Positions 1 to 8,539 of a stretch of 64,000 bases of DNA are shown here, piece by piece. The DNA lies in NCBI RefSeq assembly GCF_910580175.1, contig NZ_CAJTXD010000004.1, positions 148,379 through 212,378 on the forward strand, given 5' to 3'. Numbering within the stretch: position 1 is the stretch's first letter; each line of letters begins with the position of its first letter. This stretch comes from an uncultured Alistipes sp. (lineage in GTDB: Bacteria; Bacteroidota; Bacteroidia; Bacteroidales; Rikenellaceae). A model generated the notes under the pieces. That model did no database searches and was not told where the DNA came from. It saw only the letters and a list, made by a program, of their open reading frames with translations. The position numbers and the translations under genes were made by a program.

Positions 1-145
1 CTTCAATCCTGTGATGAACCGCATGATCGAGACCTACGTCTGCGCTTCGCGCCATAAGATACACACTACCTACCGTTATCTTTTCGACCGCGAAAAGGAA
101 TTCCACCGTTGTCCGCGTCTGGGCATGAAGAAACGCCAAGAATAG
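1..145 (+). CDS. C-terminal end of an unidentified protein (5' cut by window)
   Basis: An open frame enters from the left edge (first full codon at base 2) and ends with TAG at 143-145, giving the last 47 residues of a protein. The tail is basic and ends in KKRQE. I do not recognise the family. It lies 33 bases upstream of gcvT on the same strand, so the two may be co-transcribed. Confidence 0.55.
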   Translation, partial: FNPVMNRMIETYVCASRHKIHTTYRYLFDREKEFHRCPRLGMKKRQE

Positions 146-178
146 TCTCGAACCGGCTACCATAAAACTTCATTTTCT

Positions 179-1279
179 ATGAAAACCACTGCTTTTACCA
201 AGTATCACATCGCCGCAGGGGCCAAGATGGCCGAGTTCGCGGGGTACAACATGCCCATCGAGTTTTCGGGCATCAACGACGAACACATGACCGTGCGCCA
301 GGGTGCCGGGGTCTTCGACGTCAGCCACATGGGCGAAATCTGGGTCAAGGGGCCTAAGGCGCTCGCCCTTTTGCAGCGCATTACCTCCAACGACGTGTCG
401 AAGCTCTACGACGGCAAGGTGCAATATTCCTGCATGCCCAACGGACGAGGCGGCATCGTCGACGACATTCTGGTCTATCGCGTCGACGCCGAGACCTATC
501 TGCTGGTGGTCAATGCCGCCAATGTCGAAAAGGACTGGCAGCACATCTGCGCCGAGGGGGCCCAGATGGGTATGCAGGCCGGCCACGGCAAGGAACTTTA
601 CAACGCCTCGGACGAAATCTGCCAGCTGGCCGTCCAGGGGCCGCTGGCGATGAAGATCGTGCAGAAGATGTGCGACGAACCGGTGGAGGAGATGGAATAC
701 TACACGTTCCGCAAGATGCGGGTCGCCGGGTGCGACGCGATCCTTTCGATCACGGGCTACACCGGGTCGGGCGGCTGCGAAATCTATGTGGCCAACGAGG
801 ACGGCGACAAACTGTGGGCTGCGCTCTGGAAGGCCGGTGCCGAATACGGGCTGAAAAACATCGGTCTCGGTGCGCGCGACACCCTGCGTCTGGAAAAGGG
901 CTTCTGTCTCTATGGCAACGACATCGACGACACGACCTCGCCCATCGAGGCCGGCCTGGGCTGGATTACCAAGTTCGCCGAGGGCAAGGAGTTCATCGAC
1001 CGCCCGCTGATGGAGAAGCAGAAAGCCGATGGCGTGACGCGCAAGCTGGTCGGCTTCAAGATGATCGATCGCGGCATACCGCGCCACGGTTATACGCTGG
1101 CGGCTCCGGACGGCGCGCCGATCGGCCACGTGACGTCGGGCACCATGTCGCCGTGTCTGAAGATCGGTTTCGGCTTGGGCTATGTCGCAGCGGAGTTCGC
1201 CAAGCCTGGGACGGAGATTGCTGTTATCGTTCGCGAAAAACCGTTGAAAGCCGAGGTAGTAAAGATACCGTTCGTTTAG
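179..1279 (+). CDS. gcvT: Aminomethyltransferase (glycine cleavage T protein)
   Basis: The 366-residue product is the usual size for GcvT, the cytosolic T protein that moves the aminomethyl carbon from lipoyl-H protein to tetrahydrofolate and releases ammonia. The N-terminal half carries the folate-binding GcvT domain, with the typical GVFDVSHMGE stretch near residues 43-52 and LGARDTLRLEKG near 228-239. The NDIDDTTSPIEAGLGW segment near 249-264 marks the later part of that domain, and a C-terminal barrel domain follows. The ATG at 179 gives the canonical start MKTTAFTKYH. A strong hairpin terminator follows at 1305-1336. No other glycine cleavage gene (gcvP, gcvH) is adjacent, which is common in Bacteroidetes. 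Confidence 0.97.
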   Translation: MKTTAFTKYHIAAGAKMAEFAGYNMPIEFSGINDEHMTVRQGAGVFDVSHMGEIWVKGPKALALLQRITSNDVSKLYDGKVQYSCMPNGRGGIVDDILVYRVDAETYLLVVNAANVEKDWQHICAEGAQMGMQAGHGKELYNASDEICQLAVQGPLAMKIVQKMCDEPVEEMEYYTFRKMRVAGCDAILSITGYTGSGGCEIYVANEDGDKLWAALWKAGAEYGLKNIGLGARDTLRLEKGFCLYGNDIDDTTSPIEAGLGWITKFAEGKEFIDRPLMEKQKADGVTRKLVGFKMIDRGIPRHGYTLAAPDGAPIGHVTSGTMSPCLKIGFGLGYVAAEFAKPGTEIAVIVREKPLKAEVVKIPFV

Positions 1280-1304
1280 CGAGGGTTTCCGACCATTCGT
1301 TCGC

Positions 1305-1336
1305 GTCCTGCCGGTCTTGCCCGGCGGGACGTTTTT
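1305..1336 (+). terminator. Rho-independent terminator of gcvT
   Basis: A 10-bp stem (1305-1314 with 1321-1330, one G-T wobble) closes a 6-base loop and is followed directly by GTTTTT. It lies 25 bases past the gcvT stop. Confidence 0.8.
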
Positions 1337-1622
1337 GTTGGGCAGGGGCTGCAGATCATAGGGCCGTCGGCTCCCGGAGAGTCGAATATTTGCCCGCTCT
1401 TGGGGAATCAAGGTGTCGGCGAATTCCGGACATCAAGTTCTTGCTCGCCCTCGAAGATCGACTCCCTTTCCGCTTGCGGCGAATCGAGTTCCTGCCGACA
1501 GGAAAGAGCGTGGCTGTGCCGCTCGAAACGGTCGGATCGATTTGTGGGGGCATAATCATCGACGGTCGGGTGGATTTTTCGGCATAATAATCGCGGTAGG
1601 GCTGACATATGATTGTTCAGCT
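1337..1622. other. Intergenic region, no gene seen
   Basis: About 285 bases between the gcvT terminator and the next gene. The open frames here lack family resemblance and usable starts. The frame of the downstream gene stays open back to 1413, but the homologous protein begins only at 1623. No TAnnTTTG promoter was found. Confidence 0.6.
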
Positions 1623-2594
1623 ATGAAAACGCATTATCTTGGTTTGGAGTTGTCGTCGCCCGTTGTCGTCGCCAGCTCGCCTTATACCGCTACCCGGGAA
1701 AATATCGAAAAGTGCGCGGCACAGGGTGCCGGCGCCGTGGTGTTGAAGTCCATTTTCGAGGAGCAGGTGCTGCATCGCGCCGCGGCGTTCGACTATCGGC
1801 CGCAGGGGATGGGCGATTCGGGCGAGTACCTCGAACGCTACCTCGGCGACGCTTACAAACTCGATTTCTTGCAGTTGATCGGCGATGCGCGCAAGACCGG
1901 ACTGCCCGTCATCGCCAGTGTCAATTGCGTGTCGGCCGGCAACGGGTGGGTCGACTATGCTGCGGCGATGGCCGATGCCGGGGCGGCGGCTTTGGAGTTG
2001 AACATCTTTTTCCAGCCGACCGATCCGTGTCGTTCGGCCCGGGAGATCGAATGCGATTACGCGGCCGTCGTGCAGCGGGTGGTCGAGGCGGTCGGGATTC
2101 CGGTTTCGGTCAAGTTGCCCATGCGGCTGACCAACGTCCTGGCCGTGGCCGATGCGTTGCGCCGGTGCGGTGCCCGGGGCGTCGTGCTGTTCAACCGGTT
2201 TTTCGAACCCGACATCGACATCGAGCGCATGGAGTTCGTCGCCGGCGATCCGTTCAGCCGGCCGTCGGAGCTGCGCAACGTGTTGCGTAGTGCGGCACTT
2301 TGTAATGCCGCCTTGCCCGAGTTGGATTTGTCCGTTTCGACAGGCGTGCACGACGGTGCGGCCGCCGTCAAGGCTTTGTTATGCGGTGCCCGGGCGGTGC
2401 AGGTGTGTTCGGCGATTCATATAAACGGCTATGGCGCGATTGCGGAGATCGGTCGTTTCGTCGACGAGTGGGCCGAGCGACACGGGTTCGCGTCGCTCGA
2501 CGATTTCCGAGGAACGATGAACTACGGCAACCCTGGCAATGCGCTTTTCCAGCGGGTGCAGTATATGAAATATTTCCCGCTCAAGGATAAATAA
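1623..2594 (+). CDS. Dihydroorotate dehydrogenase-like flavoprotein
   Basis: The 323-residue product is a TIM-barrel flavoprotein of the dihydroorotate dehydrogenase superfamily. It starts MKTHYLGLELSSPVVVASSP, the usual opening of the family, and has barrel strands such as PVSVKLP and GARAVQVCSAI. The N-x-S-C-P-N loop that carries the catalytic Cys of class 1 enzymes is absent; the matching position reads LELNIFFQPTDP. It therefore belongs to the DHOD-like group of unknown substrate and is probably not the pyrimidine enzyme. ATG 1623 was chosen because residues upstream in the open frame do not look like any domain. It is monocistronic and converges on the HD gene. Confidence 0.85.
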   Translation: MKTHYLGLELSSPVVVASSPYTATRENIEKCAAQGAGAVVLKSIFEEQVLHRAAAFDYRPQGMGDSGEYLERYLGDAYKLDFLQLIGDARKTGLPVIASVNCVSAGNGWVDYAAAMADAGAAALELNIFFQPTDPCRSAREIECDYAAVVQRVVEAVGIPVSVKLPMRLTNVLAVADALRRCGARGVVLFNRFFEPDIDIERMEFVAGDPFSRPSELRNVLRSAALCNAALPELDLSVSTGVHDGAAAVKALLCGARAVQVCSAIHINGYGAIAEIGRFVDEWAERHGFASLDDFRGTMNYGNPGNALFQRVQYMKYFPLKDK

Positions 2595-2621
2595 AACGTT
2601 ATTAAGATTAATTAAAACGTT

Positions 2622-3245
2622 TTAATGTCCGGTTTCCTGCGTGTAGATTTCATCGAAGCGGCGGCGGAGCGTTTCGCGGTCGCGGATCACGGCGCGTAGT
2701 TCTTCGAGACGCCGGGCGTTGTCCGAGAAAGGAATCCAGAGCCGCAAGTAGCCTCCGTCGGCATATTTCCGTTCCAGATGCTCGCAGCAGCGGGCGTATT
2801 GCCCCTCGCGGTCGAGGGCCGGGTTGTGTGCGAGTCCGTATTGGATCGTGCGCCGCAGCACCGTGTCGACGTCGATGCAGCGATCGGCTTCGGCGACGAT
2901 GCGCCCGTAGATCGTGCAGGGTGCGTGGTCGGACGAGGCGCGGTGGTCTTCGACGGCGTCGCGCATGATGGCGATCTGTTCGTCGGAGAACCATTTGCGC
3001 AACACGGGGTCGGCCGCGAGGATTTCGCCCGAGCGGATGTGGTGCCGCTCGCGGCCGTCGGCCAGTCCGGTGTCGTGGTAGGCGGCGATGGTGCAGACCA
3101 TATCGGGGTCGATGTCGTAGTGGGCCGCCAGGGACTGGCTGCGGGCGATGACCGTGCGGGCATGGTCTCCCCGGTGCGCGGCGTCGAACGCCTCGTAGCG
3201 GGGCAGGATGTCGGTTTCGATGTAATTTTGCAGTTCAGGATTCAT
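2622..3245 (-). CDS. HD-domain phosphohydrolase
   Basis: The 207-residue product is a small stand-alone HD-domain protein, a metal-dependent phosphohydrolase fold. The HD signature is in AAYHDTGL (near residues 57-64), preceded by the His in RGDHART (near 28-34) and followed by HHIRSGE and VEDHRAS, which supply further metal ligands. The substrate cannot be told from sequence. The start MNPELQNYIE at 3245 is preferred over an upstream in-frame ATG at 3407, because the extra 54 residues are arginine/proline-rich, resemble nothing and run across the rny terminator hairpin. It converges with the DHOD-like gene; only 27 bases separate the two stops. Confidence 0.85.
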   Translation of the reverse strand: MNPELQNYIETDILPRYEAFDAAHRGDHARTVIARSQSLAAHYDIDPDMVCTIAAYHDTGLADGRERHHIRSGEILAADPVLRKWFSDEQIAIMRDAVEDHRASSDHAPCTIYGRIVAEADRCIDVDTVLRRTIQYGLAHNPALDREGQYARCCEHLERKYADGGYLRLWIPFSDNARRLEELRAVIRDRETLRRRFDEIYTQETGH

Positions 3246-3330
3246 GGGATGAAAACAAGGAAAAACGAACGGGATTCGCGGCGACACCGTTGTGCCCGCT
3301 TGTCGGGAGGGGCGTTCTTCGGCCGGGAAA

Positions 3331-3362
3331 CGACAAGTCCGCTTATTTAAGCGGACTTGTCG
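3331..3362 (-). terminator. Hairpin terminator after rny
   Basis: A perfect 14-bp stem (3331-3344 with 3349-3362) closes a 4-base loop, about 95 bases past the rny stop. The T-tract on the minus side is short (TTT), so it may work as a terminator or as an mRNA 3'-end stabiliser. Confidence 0.6.
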
Positions 3363-3457
3363 ATCAATGGCGTCGGACGGGCGAACCGGCATGTATGATA
3401 TGCCCACGCAACCCTACGCGTCGTTTGCTCTGTGCGATCGTTCGCCGGGGCGCCGGC

Positions 3458-5005
3458 CTATTTGGCATACGATACGGCCCGGGTCTCGCGGATCACGGTA
3501 ATCTTTACTTGGCCCGGATAGGTCATTTCGTCCTGAATCTTCTTGGCAATATCGTGCGAGAGACTCTCCGACTCCTGATCGGTCAGCTTGTCGGCGCCGA
3601 CGATCACGCGCAACTCGCGGCCCGCCTGGATGGCGTAGGTCTTTACCACGCCGGGATACGACAGCGCGATGTCCTCCATCTCTTTCAGTCGCTTGATGTA
3701 GCTCTCGACCACTTCGCGGCGTGCGCCGGGGCGCGCTCCCGATATGGCGTCGCACACCTGGATGATCGGCGCGATGAGCGACGACATCTCCACCTCGTCG
3801 TGGTGGGCGCCGATGGCATTGCATACCTCGGGCTTCTCCTTGTACTTGTCGGCCAGCTTCATGCCGATGATGGCGTGCGGCAGCTCGGGTTCGTCGTCGG
3901 GCACCTTGCCGATGTCGTGGAGCAGACCGGCGCGGCGGGCGATCTTGGGGTTCAGCCCCAGCTCGGCGGCCATGATGCCGGCCAGGTTGGCCGTTTCGCG
4001 GGCGTGTTGCAGGAGGTTCTGGCCGTAGGACGAGCGGTATTTCATCTTGCCGATCATGCGGATCAGCTCGGGATGCAGGCCGTGGATGCCCAGGTCGATG
4101 GTCGTGCGCTTGCCCACCTCGACGATCTCCTCCTCGATCTGTTTGCGGACTTTGGCCACGACCTCCTCGATGCGGGCGGGGTGGATGCGGCCGTCGGTAA
4201 CCAGCTGGTGCAGCGACAGACGCGCGATTTCGCGGCGCACGGGGTCGAAGCCGCTCAAGATGATCGCCTCGGGCGTGTCGTCGACGATGATCTCGATGCC
4301 CGTGGCGGCCTCCAGAGCGCGGATGTTGCGGCCCTCGCGGCCGATGATGCGGCCCTTGACCTCGTCGCTCTCGATGTTGAAGACCGTCACGGCGTTTTCG
4401 ATGGCCGTCTCGGTGGCGACGCGCTGGATCGAAGCCACGATGATGCGCTTGGCCTCTTTCGAAGCGGTCATCTTGGCCTCCTCGATGGTCTCGTTGATGT
4501 AGGCGGCCGCTTCGGTCTTGGCCTCGGCTTTCATGTTGTCGATGAGGATGTTCTTGGCGTCTTCGGTGCTCATGCCCGAGATCTGCTCCAGGCGGACGTT
4601 CTGTTCTCGCTTCATCTGGTCGATCTCCTCCTTCTTGTGCTCCAGGATTTGCAGCTGGTTCTGCATCTGCTCCTTGAGACGGTCGTTCTCGCGGATTCTG
4701 TTGTCCAGATCGCGCTGCTGGTTCTGGAGGTTCTGTTCGATCTGCCGGGCGCGCTGTTCGCTCTGGGCGATCTTCTGGTTGCGTTCGTTGACTTGGCGGT
4801 CATGCTCGCTCTTGAGCTGCATGAACTTCTCCTTTGCCTGGAGAATCTTCTCCTTCTTGAGCATTTCGCCTTCGGCCTCGGCCTCTTTGAGAGCCGTTTC
4901 GCGCCGTTTGCGGATCGACGTGCGGACGACCAGGTTGGTCACCGCGGCGTAGATTCCGACGGCGGCTACGGCGGAGATGCAGGCTGCCAGAATGATGGTA
5001 TTCAT
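3458..5005 (-). CDS. rny: Ribonuclease Y
   Basis: The 515-residue product is a membrane-anchored endoribonuclease that starts mRNA decay. Residues 1-25 form the N-terminal membrane helix. A long charged coiled coil follows (about 30-195). The KH domain has GREGRNIRALE near 222-232, and the HD domain has LLHDIGK near 350-356 with HHDEVE further on. Size and domain order match the family exactly. It is the last gene of a minus-strand group (ZapB-like, zapA, putative 6S RNA, rny) read from the promoter at 6043-6050. About 300 bases separate it from zapA, and those hold the candidate RNA. Confidence 0.97.
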   Translation of the reverse strand: MNTIILAACISAVAAVGIYAAVTNLVVRTSIRKRRETALKEAEAEGEMLKKEKILQAKEKFMQLKSEHDRQVNERNQKIAQSEQRARQIEQNLQNQQRDLDNRIRENDRLKEQMQNQLQILEHKKEEIDQMKREQNVRLEQISGMSTEDAKNILIDNMKAEAKTEAAAYINETIEEAKMTASKEAKRIIVASIQRVATETAIENAVTVFNIESDEVKGRIIGREGRNIRALEAATGIEIIVDDTPEAIILSGFDPVRREIARLSLHQLVTDGRIHPARIEEVVAKVRKQIEEEIVEVGKRTTIDLGIHGLHPELIRMIGKMKYRSSYGQNLLQHARETANLAGIMAAELGLNPKIARRAGLLHDIGKVPDDEPELPHAIIGMKLADKYKEKPEVCNAIGAHHDEVEMSSLIAPIIQVCDAISGARPGARREVVESYIKRLKEMEDIALSYPGVVKTYAIQAGRELRVIVGADKLTDQESESLSHDIAKKIQDEMTYPGQVKITVIRETRAVSYAK

Positions 5006-5114
5006 TGGTCTTTACGTGTTTTTTGTGTTAGGGTTTCTGTTATGATATTGTGTCCACTTTTGTCATAAAAAAACCGCATAGTTTCCTTTAGTTTGTTTGA
5101 CGAATCTGCAAGAT

Positions 5115-5304
5115 AAGTCATGTGTGGAGGCTCCGGCCATCGCAACCTTCCAACGGCACGCCGCAGCGTGCACCCCTTGCGGGGTCAAGGCCTGGTTTTG
5201 AAGCGCCCCGAGTTGCTCCAATGTAAGAAGTGTTCAGTTTCGCAAAACTCCAAGGAACCTATGCGGGTAGATTCTTCGTATGTAAAAGAACGTCCGGAGG
5301 AACG
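5115..5304 (-). ncRNA. Putative 6S RNA (ssrS-like)
   Basis: The gap between zapA and rny has no convincing ORF but is rich in strong short hairpins on the minus strand. Examples are ACCCC-GCAA-GGGGT and GCACGC-TGCG-GCGTGC in its 3' half. A possible closing helix pairs CTCCGG near the 5' end with CCGGAG near the 3' end. 6S RNA, which binds RNA polymerase holoenzyme, is about this long, and I recall it being annotated beside zapA and rny in Bacteroidetes. The identity rests on position and fold; I could not test it with a covariance model. Ends are approximate. Confidence 0.5.
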
Positions 5305-5604
5305 TTACCCCTCCAAAGTGTTGAGGTAGGCGTCGAGTTCTTCGTCGAGCCGCTCCAGCCGCCCCAGGTCGTCGTCGTCCGGCTCGCGGCTCAGCCGCGC
5401 GGCCACGTTGGCGATGGCGAACTTGAGCGCCGTCATCGAGAGATAGTCCTGCTCGCCCCAGTTGCGGATGTTCTGCTGTTTGATCAATGCCAGAAAACCG
5501 TTTACCTCGCGTTCGGCCAGACGGTAGACCTCTTCCTTTTCGCTCTCGATGGAGAACGGGTAGCTTCTGCCTGCTATTTTCAGCGTTATCGCCTGCTTGG
5601 CCAT
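5305..5604 (-). CDS. zapA: Cell division protein ZapA
   Basis: The 99-residue product has the ZapA pattern. An N-terminal beta region (ITLKIAGRSYPF, residues 6-17) is followed by a helical stretch with the typical YRLAEREVN, and a long C-terminal coiled coil ends in DAYLNTLEG. ZapA bundles FtsZ filaments at midcell. It sits 56 bases downstream of a small coiled-coil gene that is probably its ZapB-like partner, both minus strand. The start at 5604 gives the expected MAKQAITLK opening. Confidence 0.9.
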   Translation of the reverse strand: MAKQAITLKIAGRSYPFSIESEKEEVYRLAEREVNGFLALIKQQNIRNWGEQDYLSMTALKFAIANVAARLSREPDDDDLGRLERLDEELDAYLNTLEG

Positions 5605-5660
5605 GTTCGTTCCGTCTCTCGTTTTTTAGCCGTTTTAGGGCTGGGCGTCAATGTATTTTC

Positions 5661-6014
5661 TCAATCTTCTTCAACTTCGGGCGCCGGTTCCTGCGGCTGT
5701 GCGGCCCTCTCCTGCGTTTCTTGTCCCGAACGTTCGAGCAAGGCCAGACACTTGTCCACCTCCCGCATAAGTTGGTTGACGCGTGCCCTCGCTTTGTCCC
5801 GGTTGCTGCTTCCGCCCGCCAGCCCCTCGGTCAGCTGCATGCGCGCCACCTCGGCATCGAGTTCGCGGATGCGTCTTTCGAGCGTTCGGTTTTCGTCGCG
5901 CAGCGCGTCGCGCTGGGCCGTCAGTTCCGCGCAAAGTCCCTTGAGACGGCGGTGCTCCTCGATGAGCCGCCGGGTCCGGGTCTCGATATTTTCGATCACG
6001 CTTTTGTCGGTCAT
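5661..6014 (-). CDS. Small coiled-coil protein, ZapB-like
   Basis: The 117-residue product is almost wholly helical: charged heptads run from about residue 5 to 95 and an acidic, proline-containing tail follows. It has no enzymatic motif. Its place directly upstream of zapA under one promoter (6043-6050) suggests a divisome accessory role. ZapB itself is a short coiled coil, so the call is by size, composition and context, not by signature residues. Confidence 0.6.
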   Translation of the reverse strand: MTDKSVIENIETRTRRLIEEHRRLKGLCAELTAQRDALRDENRTLERRIRELDAEVARMQLTEGLAGGSSNRDKARARVNQLMREVDKCLALLERSGQETQERAAQPQEPAPEVEED

Positions 6015-6042
6015 GACTGGCGTCCGGATTGCGTTTCCCTCT

Positions 6043-6050
6043 CAAAGGTA
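6043..6050 (-). promoter_or_regulatory. -7 element TACCTTTG
   Basis: A minus-strand match to the Bacteroidetes -7 consensus TAnnTTTG, 29 bases upstream of the ZapB-like start, in the 62-base gap after rimO. It would drive the ZapB-like/zapA/6S/rny group. Confidence 0.7.
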
Positions 6051-6076
6051 CGAAAAAGAACGGGAATACGCAAATT

Positions 6077-7375
6077 TTATTTTGCGACGACCTCGCCGTA
6101 GAGGTCGTAGTCGGCCGCCGAGGTCATGCGCACCGGGTAGAAACGGCCGCGTTGCAGCCGTCGTCCGGCAGCCGGAATCAACACTTCCTGATCGACTTCG
6201 GGCGAGTCGTATTGGGTGCGCCCCACGTAGAAGTCGCCCTGCCGCGAATCGATGATCGTCCGTTCGGTGCGTCCCACGCGGCGGCGGTTGTTCTCCAGCG
6301 CGATTTCGCGTTGCAGGGCCATGATCCGCTCGACCCGTTGCTGCTTGACCGCTTCGGGGATGTCGTCGCGCAGCCGGAGTGCCGAATGGGTGCCCTCCTC
6401 CTCGGAGTAGGCGAAAACCCCGAGCCGCTCGAAGCGCACTGCGCGGACGAACTCCTCCAGTTCGGCGAAGTCGGCGTCGCTTTCGCCCGGATAACCGACC
6501 AGCAGGGTCGTGCGCAGCGCCAGGTCGGGGATCGCGTGCCGCAACTTGTCGATCAGCTCCATCGCCTCGGCCTTGGTGTGGCGGCGCAGCATGGCCGACA
6601 ACTGATTGTCGGCGATATGTTGGAACGGGATGTCGAGGTATTTGCAGATTTTGGGTTCCGAGGCCATCGTTTCGATCACCTCGTCGGGGAAGCCGGCCGG
6701 GTAGGCATAGTGGAGACGCAGCCACTCGATGCCGTCGATGCGGCAGAGCCGGCGCAGCAGCTCGGCCAGCATACGTTTGCCGTAGAGGTCGATGCCGTAG
6801 TAGGTGGTGTCCTGGGCGATGACGAGCAGCTCGCGGACGCCCTGGGCGGCCAACTTGCGGGCCTCCTCTTCGAGCACCTCCATGGGGACGGAGACGTGCG
6901 GCCCGCGGATGAGCGGAATGGCGCAGTAGCCGCATTTCCAGTTGCAGCCCTCCGAAATCTTGAGGCAGGCGTAGTGGCGCGGCGTTGTGAGGTGCCGTTC
7001 GGTGGCCAGCGCCGCGTCGTCGGCAGCGCCCAAGGCGCGAACGATGCCCTCCCAGGTGCGGGCGCCGAAGTAGTCGTCGACCTCGGGGATTTCGGCCCGC
7101 AGCTCGTCGGCATAGCGCTCGGAGAGACAGCCGATGACGAAGAGCCGCTCGATGCGCCCCGCCTTTTTTGCTTCGGCGGCCCGGAGAATCATATCGATCG
7201 ACTCCTGCTTGGCATCGCCGATGAATCCGCAGGTGTTGACGACCACGGTTTTGGCGTCGGTGCGGTCGCTGTCGAACATGACCTCGTAGCCGGCGGCCGC
7301 CAGCCGGGCCATGAGGTGCTCGCTGTCGACCGTATTCTTGGAACACCCGAGAGTGATGACGTTGATCTTCTTCAT
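6077..7375 (-). CDS. rimO: Ribosomal protein S12 methylthiotransferase RimO
   Basis: The 432-residue radical-SAM enzyme adds a methylthio group to an Asp of ribosomal protein S12. The N-terminal UPF0004 domain has ITLGCSKN (residues 7-14) and VVNTCGFIG (45-53), which bind the auxiliary Fe-S cluster. The radical-SAM cluster is in CNWKCGYCAIP (CxxxCxxC, near 143-153). A C-terminal TRAM domain ends the protein. The opening INVITLGCSKNTVDSE is typical of RimO rather than MiaB. It starts 8 bases after the ftsY stop, so the two form an operon read from the promoter at 8426-8433. Confidence 0.95.
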   Translation of the reverse strand: MKKINVITLGCSKNTVDSEHLMARLAAAGYEVMFDSDRTDAKTVVVNTCGFIGDAKQESIDMILRAAEAKKAGRIERLFVIGCLSERYADELRAEIPEVDDYFGARTWEGIVRALGAADDAALATERHLTTPRHYACLKISEGCNWKCGYCAIPLIRGPHVSVPMEVLEEEARKLAAQGVRELLVIAQDTTYYGIDLYGKRMLAELLRRLCRIDGIEWLRLHYAYPAGFPDEVIETMASEPKICKYLDIPFQHIADNQLSAMLRRHTKAEAMELIDKLRHAIPDLALRTTLLVGYPGESDADFAELEEFVRAVRFERLGVFAYSEEEGTHSALRLRDDIPEAVKQQRVERIMALQREIALENNRRRVGRTERTIIDSRQGDFYVGRTQYDSPEVDQEVLIPAAGRRLQRGRFYPVRMTSAADYDLYGEVVAK

Positions 7376-7383
7376 GCTGCGGG

Positions 7384-8388
7384 TCAGTTTTCCTCCTTGC
7401 CGAACAAAGCGTCGACGAATGCTCGGCGGTCGAACATCTTCAACTGGTCGATGCCCTCGCCGATGCCGATGTAGCGCACCGGCACGCGGAAGCGGTCGCT
7501 GATGCCGATTACCACGCCGCCTTTGGCCGTGCCGTCGAGCTTGGTAATAGCCAGCGAGGTAACTTGCGTGGCCTGAGTGAACTGCTTGGCCTGTTCGAAA
7601 GCGTTCTGCCCGGTCGAGCCGTCGAGCACGAGCATGACCTCATGCGGTGCGCCGGGGATCACTTTGGCCATGACGTTTCGGATTTTGGTCAGCTCGTTCA
7701 TCAGCCCTACCTTGTTGTGCAGGCGTCCGGCCGTGTCGATGAGCACTACGTCGGCGCCGTTGGCTTTGGCCGAAGTGAGCGTGTCGAAAGCCACCGAGGC
7801 GGGGTCGGAACCCATCTCCTGGCGGATCATCGTGGCGCCGGCGCGGTCGGCCCACACCTTGAGCTGGTCGATGGCGGCGGCGCGGAACGTGTCGGCGGCG
7901 CCGATCCAGACCTTGCGCCCAGTCTTGGCAAGCTGGGCGGCGAGTTTGCCGATGGTGGTGGTCTTGCCGGCCCCGTTGACTCCTACGACCATCACTACAT
8001 AGGGTTCGCCGGGCCGGGTGTCGAGACCGAAGTGCTCGGCCGAGCCGTGCGCCTCCTCCAGCAGGGCGGCGATCTCCTGGCGCAGGATGGTTTGCAACTC
8101 GGAGGCGTTCATGTATTTGTCGCGGGCGGCGCGCTCCTCGATGCGGCGAATGATCTTGACGGTGGTCTCCACGCCGACGTCGGAGGTAATGAGCACCTCT
8201 TCCAACTCGTCGAGCAGATCGGCGTCGACGGTCGAGCGGCCGGCCACGGCGCGCGTCAGTTTCGAAAAAAGTCCTGCTTTGGTCTTCTCCAGACCGGCGC
8301 TGAGTTCCTTCTGCTCGTGTTGTGCGACCTCGGGTTGTGCGGGAGCCGGAGTGTCGGATTTCTTTTTGAAAATATCGAAAAAAGCCAT
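7384..8388 (-). CDS. ftsY: Signal recognition particle receptor FtsY
   Basis: The 334-residue product is the SRP GTPase receptor that docks ribosome-SRP complexes at the inner membrane. After a short A region it has the NG domain, with P-loop GVNGAGKTTT, DTFRAAAIDQL, DTAGRLHN and TKLDGTAKGG. The start MAFFDIFKKK at 8388 was chosen because the upstream in-frame extension to 8637 runs through the -7 element at 8426-8433 and into the divergent gene's promoter. The short A domain is normal for Bacteroidetes. It is the first gene of the ftsY-rimO operon. Confidence 0.96.
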   Translation of the reverse strand: MAFFDIFKKKSDTPAPAQPEVAQHEQKELSAGLEKTKAGLFSKLTRAVAGRSTVDADLLDELEEVLITSDVGVETTVKIIRRIEERAARDKYMNASELQTILRQEIAALLEEAHGSAEHFGLDTRPGEPYVVMVVGVNGAGKTTTIGKLAAQLAKTGRKVWIGAADTFRAAAIDQLKVWADRAGATMIRQEMGSDPASVAFDTLTSAKANGADVVLIDTAGRLHNKVGLMNELTKIRNVMAKVIPGAPHEVMLVLDGSTGQNAFEQAKQFTQATQVTSLAITKLDGTAKGGVVIGISDRFRVPVRYIGIGEGIDQLKMFDRRAFVDALFGKEEN

Positions 8389-8425
8389 AATCTTTTGAAA
8401 TAGTCCCCTGGGGGTATCTGTTTTG

Positions 8426-8433
8426 CAAAGATA
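8426..8433 (-). promoter_or_regulatory. -7 element TATCTTTG for ftsY-rimO
   Basis: Minus-strand TAnnTTTG match 38 bases upstream of the ftsY start. It lies back to back with a plus-strand element 33 bases away. Confidence 0.75.
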
Positions 8434-8465
8434 GAAAGATAATAAGAAAGTCTGAAAAAAAACGT

Positions 8466-8473
8466 TATCTTTG
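8466..8473 (+). promoter_or_regulatory. -7 element TATCTTTG for the 8540 gene
   Basis: Plus-strand TAnnTTTG match 67 bases upstream of the chosen start at 8540. A start at 8480 would leave almost no leader, which supports the downstream start with its signal peptide. Confidence 0.7.
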
Positions 8474-8539
8474 TAAAATATGCTCCGGCGGCGCACGATG
8501 ACTTCATGTGCTATCGCCGGCCCGATCATTCGTAATATT

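Noticed and set aside
170..1411. Long open frame opposite gcvT (413 codons)
   Set aside because: It is a mirror frame of a clear GcvT gene, typical of high-GC DNA; its product is low-complexity His/Val/Leu/Asp-rich and resembles no family. The same reasoning removes the long mirror frames opposite rny, SusC, ileS and valS.
2611..2626. AT palindrome (ATTAAAACGTTTTAAT) between convergent genes
   Set aside because: It is perfectly symmetric but weak in GC and overlaps the HD gene stop codon; it could be a small operator or chance, and is not strong enough to call a terminator.
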